NCBI RefSeq assembly: GCF_024609785.1
Contig: NZ_JANHJQ010000017.1
Coordinates: 39,173-103,172, forward strand
DNA from: Pseudalkalibacillus decolorationis
GTDB taxonomy: Bacteria > Bacillota > Bacilli > Bacillales > Fictibacillaceae
Direction of reading: 5' to 3'
Length of the DNA: 64,000 bases
Part shown: piece after piece, positions 59,635-64,000 of the stretch
Layout: each line of letters begins with the position of its first letter
Position numbering within the stretch: position 1 is the first letter of the stretch
Made by a program: the position numbers and the translations under genes
Notes under the pieces: model-generated
What the model saw: the letters and a program-made list of their open reading frames with translations, nothing else
What the model was told of the DNA's origin: nothing
Database searches by the model: none

Positions 59635-60024
59635 TTAATGAAAAAACCTAGCTAATTCACCTTGAATAAGTGAGGCTTTTCCGTGACGACCCGCCTGATA
59701 AAGTTCTCTTTTAAGGTGTTTGTGCAGGTCCCCTTCAGATGGTTCTGTACGCCGTGCGGAATGAGGTAGACTATAACCCTTTTCTTTCATTTCAAAGACT
59801 TCCCGAATTCCTGCAAGGTTTACGCCTCTTTCAAGCAGGGCTTTAATTTCAAGCAATCGGTCAACATCATTGAATGAGAACATTCTAGTATTCCCTTTCG
59901 AACGTGCCGGTGTTATCAGCTTATGTTCTTCATAATAACGAATTTGTCTGGCTGATAACTCTGTTAATTGCTTGACAATACCAATGGGAAACAACGGCAT
60001 GTTTCTGCGAACTTGATCTCCCAT
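59635..60024 (-). CDS. glnR: GlnR, nitrogen-responsive MerR-type repressor
   Basis: A 129-residue MerR-family repressor of glnRA and other nitrogen genes. The DNA-binding helix-turn-helix is LFPIGIVKQLTELSARQIRY (about residues 11-30), then EEHKLITPARSKGNTRMFSF. The C-terminal tail, which in B. subtilis autoinhibits dimerisation until feedback-inhibited GlnA binds, is short and Arg/Lys/His-rich. AGAGGGG precedes the start. Two operator-like sites lie about 45-85 bases upstream. Confidence 0.95.
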   Translation of the reverse strand: MGDQVRRNMPLFPIGIVKQLTELSARQIRYYEEHKLITPARSKGNTRMFSFNDVDRLLEIKALLERGVNLAGIREVFEMKEKGYSLPHSARRTEPSEGDLHKHLKRELYQAGRHGKASLIQGELARFFH

Positions 60025-60067
60025 TATGCATACCCCTCTCTTAATTACTTATTAACAGTATATGTGA

Positions 60068-60107
60068 TGTTAGATAATTTGTCAATAAGATGTTAGATAA
60101 TCTTACA
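60068..60107. promoter_or_regulatory. Tandem GlnR/TnrA boxes upstream of glnRA
   Basis: TGTTAGATAATCTTACA (60091-60107) fits TGTNA-N7-TNACA perfectly. TGTTAGATAATTTGTCA (60068-60084) has one mismatch. The pair, centred 23 bases apart, parallels the two operators of the B. subtilis glnRA promoter. Confidence 0.88.
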
Positions 60108-60112
60108 CAAAT

Positions 60113-60142
60113 AAAAAAAGGGAGTGTGTGTTGCACTCCCTC
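60113..60142 (-). terminator. Terminator of ynbB
   Basis: Minus strand GGGAGTG-CAACACA-CACTCCC followed by TTTTTTT, 12 bases past the ynbB stop. Confidence 0.92.
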
Positions 60143-60154
60143 TAGTTGATTCCC

Positions 60155-61423
60155 CTATTCCTTTTGATTTAAACCTGTCTGAATAATCTCCTGTACGGCT
60201 GATATCACGGCGAGCTTTATATGTGAATACGTAAGTCCGCCTTGGACATATACCTCATAAGGTTCACGTATCGGTCCATCTGCCGTTAACTCAATGCTCG
60301 CCCCTTGAATGAATGTTCCAGCAGCCATAATAACATCATCCTCATAACCTGGCATGTAGCTTGGATGGGGTACAGCATGTGAATTTACGGGAGACATACG
60401 TTGAATCGATTGACAAAAAAGGACCATTTTATCACGGTCTTTAAATGTAACTGATTGGACCAAATCAGTTCGGACACAATCCCAGCTAGGACTTGTTTCA
60501 AAACCAATCTCTTGAAGTAAAGCAGCTGTAAACACCGCACCCTTTAACGATTGACTTACTACGTGTGGTGCAAGAAAGAATCCCTGGTACATATCGAGTA
60601 ATGTATCAAGAGATGCTCCAGCTTCCTTACCGATACCGGGAGAAGTGAGGCGATATGAGCACAACTCTACAAGTTCTTCACGACCTGCGATATAACCACC
60701 GATTTTAGCAAGTCCTCCACCAGGGTTTTTAATGAGTGATCCAGCAATTAAGTCCGCTCCAACATGTGTTGGTTCCAAAACTTCCACAAACTCACCGTAA
60801 CAGTTATCAACAAAGACAATCACGTTAGGATTGATCTCTTTGACAAAACGGATCATTTCTTCTATTTCCGCAATTGTAAACGATTTTCGATCAGAGTATC
60901 CTTTGGAACGCTGAATGCCAATTAGTTTAGTCCGTTCATGTATATGGTTTTGTACGGCTGAAAAGTCAACCCGACCGTCCGGTTTAAGATCTACCGCGCG
61001 ATATGATATTCCGAATTCCTTTAAAGAGCCTTTCCCGCTGCCCCTGATACCTACAATCTCTTCAAGAGTATCATAAGGTTTTCCAGTCATATATAGTAGC
61101 TCATCACCCGGTCTTAGAACACCAGAAAGAGCGATTGAGATTGCATGCGTTCCTGAAATGATATGAGGACGTACAAGTGCAGATTCCGCACCAAACACAC
61201 TTGCGTACACACATTCAAGAACATCTCTACCAGTATCGTCATAACCATAACCCGTGGAAGGAGTGAAATGGAAATCACTCACTTGATGTTCGCGAAAAGC
61301 TTCGAGAACCTTCTTTTGGTTACTCTCTTCGATAGCGTCAATTTTTTGATGCATAGGTTGAATTCTTGTCTCAATTTGATTTACTAACTGCTTCATTTCT
61401 CTGTTACCATTATAATTCATCAT
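60155..61423 (-). CDS. ynbB: PLP-dependent methionine gamma-lyase-like protein (aluminium resistance family)
   Basis: A 422-residue fold-type I pyridoxal-phosphate protein of the YnbB/aluminium-resistance family, related to methionine gamma-lyase and cystathionine enzymes. FHFTPSTGYGYDDTGRDVLE (about residues 56-75), VFVDNCYGEFVE (about residues 204-215) and the PLP-Lys region GSLIKNPGGGLAKIGGY (about residues 231-247) are clear. No reaction is firmly established. Its start overlaps the hflX stop (ATGA), so the two are coupled, as in B. subtilis. Confidence 0.9.
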   Translation of the reverse strand: MMNYNGNREMKQLVNQIETRIQPMHQKIDAIEESNQKKVLEAFREHQVSDFHFTPSTGYGYDDTGRDVLECVYASVFGAESALVRPHIISGTHAISIALSGVLRPGDELLYMTGKPYDTLEEIVGIRGSGKGSLKEFGISYRAVDLKPDGRVDFSAVQNHIHERTKLIGIQRSKGYSDRKSFTIAEIEEMIRFVKEINPNVIVFVDNCYGEFVEVLEPTHVGADLIAGSLIKNPGGGLAKIGGYIAGREELVELCSYRLTSPGIGKEAGASLDTLLDMYQGFFLAPHVVSQSLKGAVFTAALLQEIGFETSPSWDCVRTDLVQSVTFKDRDKMVLFCQSIQRMSPVNSHAVPHPSYMPGYEDDVIMAAGTFIQGASIELTADGPIREPYEVYVQGGLTYSHIKLAVISAVQEIIQTGLNQKE

Positions 61424-62697
61424 TCAGAATCTTGTACTCCTCGTGTAGTCATTGACTCGATTTTATCGTAAATCGGTAGGGAGGCATGAACATATCCTTC
61501 ACATTCATATACCTCTTCCGTATCATCCCACTGACGCTTCTGTAAAATAGTTAATGTTTGTAGCTGGCTTAATAATTTTCCATCTGCTGTGCCGACCTTG
61601 ATGTTAAATGGAACCATCGTTGCTTTCACAGCTGATTCGATTGCAGCTAACAGCTCTATCCGGTCGCTGTTACGATGGGCAGAAACCTCAATTGCATCAT
61701 ATAATGGATATACCGATTCATGAGGTCGATCCTTTTTATTAAATACGGTTAAAACAGGAATCTCATTTGCACCAAGCTCTTTAAGGAGCCTAAGCACAGT
61801 TTCAATATGCTTGTCCCGGTTTGAATGAGAGACATCAACCATGTGGACGATCAAATCTGCTTCACTAACTTCCTCTAGTGTGGATCGGAAGGCTGCGACA
61901 AGACCTGTAGGTAAATCCTGAATAAATCCGACAGTATCAGTTACAAGAGTCATCATCCCACTCGGTAGCTTTAATTTTCTGGTCATCGGATCGAGCGTTG
62001 CAAAAAGTTGATCCTCTTGAAACGAATCTGCTTCTGTTAACTGATTGAACCAAGTCGATTTTCCTGCATTTGTATATCCAACAAGTGCAATCTGATGGAC
62101 CTGGTTCAACTTTCTTCGCTCTCGGTAACGTTTTCGGTGAGAGGAGACATTTTTCAGTTGTGTCCGTATATCATTAATACGGTTACGAATATGTCTACGG
62201 TCTGTTTCGAGTTTCGTTTCACCTGGTCCTCGTGTACCTATTCCTCCACCGAGTCTGGAAAGCTGAATACCCTTCCCAGCAAGTCTTGGTAGTAAATATT
62301 CTAACTGAGCGAGTTCAACTTGAAGCTTACCTTCTTTAGAATTAGCTCGCTGTGCAAAGATATCGAGAATTAATTGCGTTCGATCAATTACCTTCACCTC
62401 AAGCGCATCAGTTAGGTTTCTCATTTGACTCGGGCTTAATTCGTGATTGACGACAACAAGATCGACCTCTATTTCGTCGATCAAGTTTCGGATTTCTTCC
62501 ACTTTTCCTTTTCCAAATAAAGTAGCAGGATGTACCCGTTCCCGTTTCTGGGACACTTCCATAACCGGGTTGCCTTGTGCTGTTTCTGTCAGTGCCGCCA
62601 GTTCCTTCATCGACGATTCAAAAAGGGTGTCACTTCGGTCAGGTAGTTGACACCCCGCTAGTAATGTTCGTTCGTTAATTGGTTTATCGTTGGCCAA
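61420..62697 (-). CDS. hflX: HflX, ribosome-splitting GTPase
   Basis: A 425-residue GTPase that dissociates stalled or stressed ribosomes. The N-terminal HflX domain includes TLFGKGKVEEI and the coil-rich GTRGPGETKLETDRRHI (about residues 165-181). The G domain has GYTNAGKSTWFNQL (G1), DTVGFIQDLP (G3) and FNKKD (G4). It starts at a TTG, with TAGGGGAATAGAGT upstream. It lies between spoVK and ynbB as in B. subtilis (ynbA). Confidence 0.95.
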   Translation of the reverse strand: MANDKPINERTLLAGCQLPDRSDTLFESSMKELAALTETAQGNPVMEVSQKRERVHPATLFGKGKVEEIRNLIDEIEVDLVVVNHELSPSQMRNLTDALEVKVIDRTQLILDIFAQRANSKEGKLQVELAQLEYLLPRLAGKGIQLSRLGGGIGTRGPGETKLETDRRHIRNRINDIRTQLKNVSSHRKRYRERRKLNQVHQIALVGYTNAGKSTWFNQLTEADSFQEDQLFATLDPMTRKLKLPSGMMTLVTDTVGFIQDLPTGLVAAFRSTLEEVSEADLIVHMVDVSHSNRDKHIETVLRLLKELGANEIPVLTVFNKKDRPHESVYPLYDAIEVSAHRNSDRIELLAAIESAVKATMVPFNIKVGTADGKLLSQLQTLTILQKRQWDDTEEVYECEGYVHASLPIYDKIESMTTRGVQDSE

Positions 62698-62753
62698 ACT
62701 CTATTCCCCTACTTTCGGTCGTTCTGTACTGTCAGAATCCTGCTTACATCTTA

Positions 62754-63698
62754 TCAAATTCGGGATTGTTCTGCTAGGTGAAGGTCCTTTTCGCTAATCG
62801 TCATTAAATAATCTTTGCCTTCTTTACCTTCTTTTAAAAGCCTCATCGATTGCTTTCTCATCGATTTTTCAAGCAAATTCCGTATATAGCGACCATTGGA
62901 AAAGGTCTGGTTCTCTTTAGCAAGTAATTGAAGAAGATGATTCCGTAATTTTCGTTCCGCATCATGCGCTAATTTGTATTCACGTTCTTTCGTCATGCGA
63001 ATTGCGATTTCCATAAGTTGATCAACCGTGTAATCAGGGAACGTGACGACAACTGGAAAACGCGAAGGAAGGCCTGGGTTTAATGTCAGAAAGTGATCCA
63101 TTTCATTCGAGTAACCAGCAAGGATTAATATGAAGTCATTTTGTTGATCTTCCATCGACTTTACAAGAGTATCAATTGCTTCTTTTCCGAAATCCTTTTC
63201 ACCACCACGAGCAAGTGAATACGCTTCATCTACGAATAAAATTCCCCCAAGAGCCTTTTTAACAAGTTCTCTCGTTTTCTGAGCCGTATGGCCAATGTAT
63301 TCACCAACTAAATCCGCTCTTTCAACTTCAATGATGTGTCCTTTTGAAAGAACGTTCATGTCATGAAAAAGTTTCCCAATCATTCTAGCTACCGTTGTTT
63401 TTCCTGTACCTGGATTTCCTTTGAACATCATATGCAAGACTTGCTTACCAGTTTTCAAGTTGACCGACTCTCTGCATTTGTTAATGTACAACCACGCATA
63501 GATTTCATTGACAAGATCCTTGAGCTCCTGCATACCTACGAGTGTGTCTAATTCCTTCTGAATATTCTTTAAAGGAACATGTTTTTCTTTTGTTTCTACA
63601 TCAGTGAGCCAATCGTCCTTAGGTATAGATGAAGGTGCACTATGACCGAGAACGACATTGATCTGAGTTTTCGAATTACGACTAATCGTTTGTTGCAA
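62754..63698 (-). CDS. spoVK: Stage V sporulation protein K
   Basis: A 314-residue single-domain AAA+ ATPase of the CbxX/CfqX family, needed late in sporulation for spore maturation. Walker A is GNPGTGKTT (about residues 94-102), the pore loop VGEYIGHT, Walker B GGILFVDEAYSLAR and the arginine-finger region NPGLPSRFPV. The start is a TTG, with AGGTGAGGGG upstream. It is the canonical copy next to hflX; the double-domain paralogue is at 3913-6372. Confidence 0.95.
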   Translation of the reverse strand: MQQTISRNSKTQINVVLGHSAPSSIPKDDWLTDVETKEKHVPLKNIQKELDTLVGMQELKDLVNEIYAWLYINKCRESVNLKTGKQVLHMMFKGNPGTGKTTVARMIGKLFHDMNVLSKGHIIEVERADLVGEYIGHTAQKTRELVKKALGGILFVDEAYSLARGGEKDFGKEAIDTLVKSMEDQQNDFILILAGYSNEMDHFLTLNPGLPSRFPVVVTFPDYTVDQLMEIAIRMTKEREYKLAHDAERKLRNHLLQLLAKENQTFSNGRYIRNLLEKSMRKQSMRLLKEGKEGKDYLMTISEKDLHLAEQSRI

Positions 63699-63772
63699 GA
63701 CCCCTCACCTCTCATTCGGATTCTTGTGTATTATACGTGGGCTCATAAAATGTGTGACAAATGCCTATACGT

Positions 63773-63930
63773 ATAAGAAAAGCGCAAGCGCCCTGCTTAG
63801 CCACGAAGGTCACTGGAAGACCGACGAGGAGGCTGTTGCCGCCGCAGGAGGCCTGAAGTGATCCAAGTGGTTGGGCGCTGAAGCTGGACATTACATCTAT
63901 GCAGCAAAATTTTATACTTTCTTAACGTGC
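63773..63930 (-). repeat. Dispersed ~145-bp repeat
   Basis: ATAAGAAAAGCGCAAGCGCC ... TTATACTTTCTTAACGTGC, full length, in reverse orientation, upstream of spoVK. Confidence 0.87.
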
Positions 63931-63932
63931 AA

Positions 63933-63975
63933 AAAAAAGATGACCCTTAACTTTAATTAACGAGTCACCCTTAGC
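63933..63975 (-). terminator. Terminator of a minus-strand gene beyond the window
   Basis: Minus strand GGTGACTCGTTAA ... TTAAGGGTCATCTTTTTTTT forms a stem with two G-U pairs and a strong U tract. The remaining 25 bases show nothing I can identify. Confidence 0.65.
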
Positions 63976-64000
63976 CTGTTATGAATGAGACCGTCTAGCA

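Overview
The window reads as chromosomal DNA of an endospore-forming, low-GC Bacillaceae bacterium, probably a salt-tolerant relative of Bacillus subtilis. Evidence: spore genes sspN, sspO, sspP, two spoVK-type ATPases and sirA; strong AGGAGG ribosome sites; and a backbone whose gene order follows the B. subtilis spoVK-hflX-ynbB-glnR-glnA ... lexA-yneA-yneB-ynzC-tkt-sirA-yneF ... ccdA-ccdC-yneK ... sspP-sspO-acnA-sspN-yneP-yneQ-yneR block, here in reverse. NhaC-type transport and choline-to-betaine genes fit a saline habitat. I cannot name the species.

Backbone and islands. 1-11.9 kb: nhaC, an exported SGNH hydrolase, yneR/yneQ/yneP, a double-AAA SpoVK paralogue, sspN, an FbpB-like gene, aconitase, sspO and sspP. 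11.9-20.9 kb: a selenium island. 21-26.8 kb: choline oxidation to glycine betaine (gbsB, gbsA, gbsR) with a transporter resembling the animal choline carrier CHT1. 27-39.3 kb: yneK, a DUF3231 protein, ccdC, an orphan mrpB, ccdA, a VanY-like peptidase, a TVP38 membrane protein, the tRNA 2-selenouridine synthase, a candidate small RNA, yneF, sirA, tkt, a HesB-like gene, ynzC, yneB, yneA and lexA with three SOS boxes. 40.5-58.2 kb: an aromatic-compound catabolic island between lexA and glnA. 58.2-63.7 kb: glnA-glnR, ynbB, hflX, spoVK.

Selenium island. selA and an Rdx (SelW-like) selenoprotein with a CxxU motif lie on the minus strand. Divergent selD has an in-frame UGA at its active site. Both UGA codons are followed by a small hairpin with a guanine-first apical loop, as in bacterial SECIS elements. 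selB heads a minus-strand operon that continues into a GT4 glycosyltransferase resembling the selenosugar synthase SenB and then a PhnD/PhnE/PhnC-type ABC importer. tRNA-Sec (selC) sits behind selB, preceded by a 64-nt, 5'-only second copy. With mnmH/selU at 32-33 kb the cell has selenocysteine and 2-selenouridine pathways, and possibly a selenosugar and a dedicated importer. The last two are the strongest candidates here for an undescribed system.

Aromatic island. A ring-hydroxylating dioxygenase, cis-diol dehydrogenase, extradiol dioxygenase, alpha/beta hydrolase, TPP decarboxylase, aldehyde dehydrogenase and others are transcribed on the minus strand with an IclR regulator at the end. A divergent SsuABC-type importer faces them. 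Both outward promoters have TTGACA-17-TATACT/TAAAAT elements, and both carry the same GTTTYATATAYAAAAC dyad just downstream of the -10, a likely IclR operator.

Mobile and repeated DNA. Three copies of a 154-278 bp non-autonomous element have about 16-bp imperfect inverted ends and are each flanked by a different 5-bp direct repeat. Six copies of a second, roughly 145-bp dispersed repeat lie between genes. No complete transposase, phage, rRNA or CRISPR array was seen.
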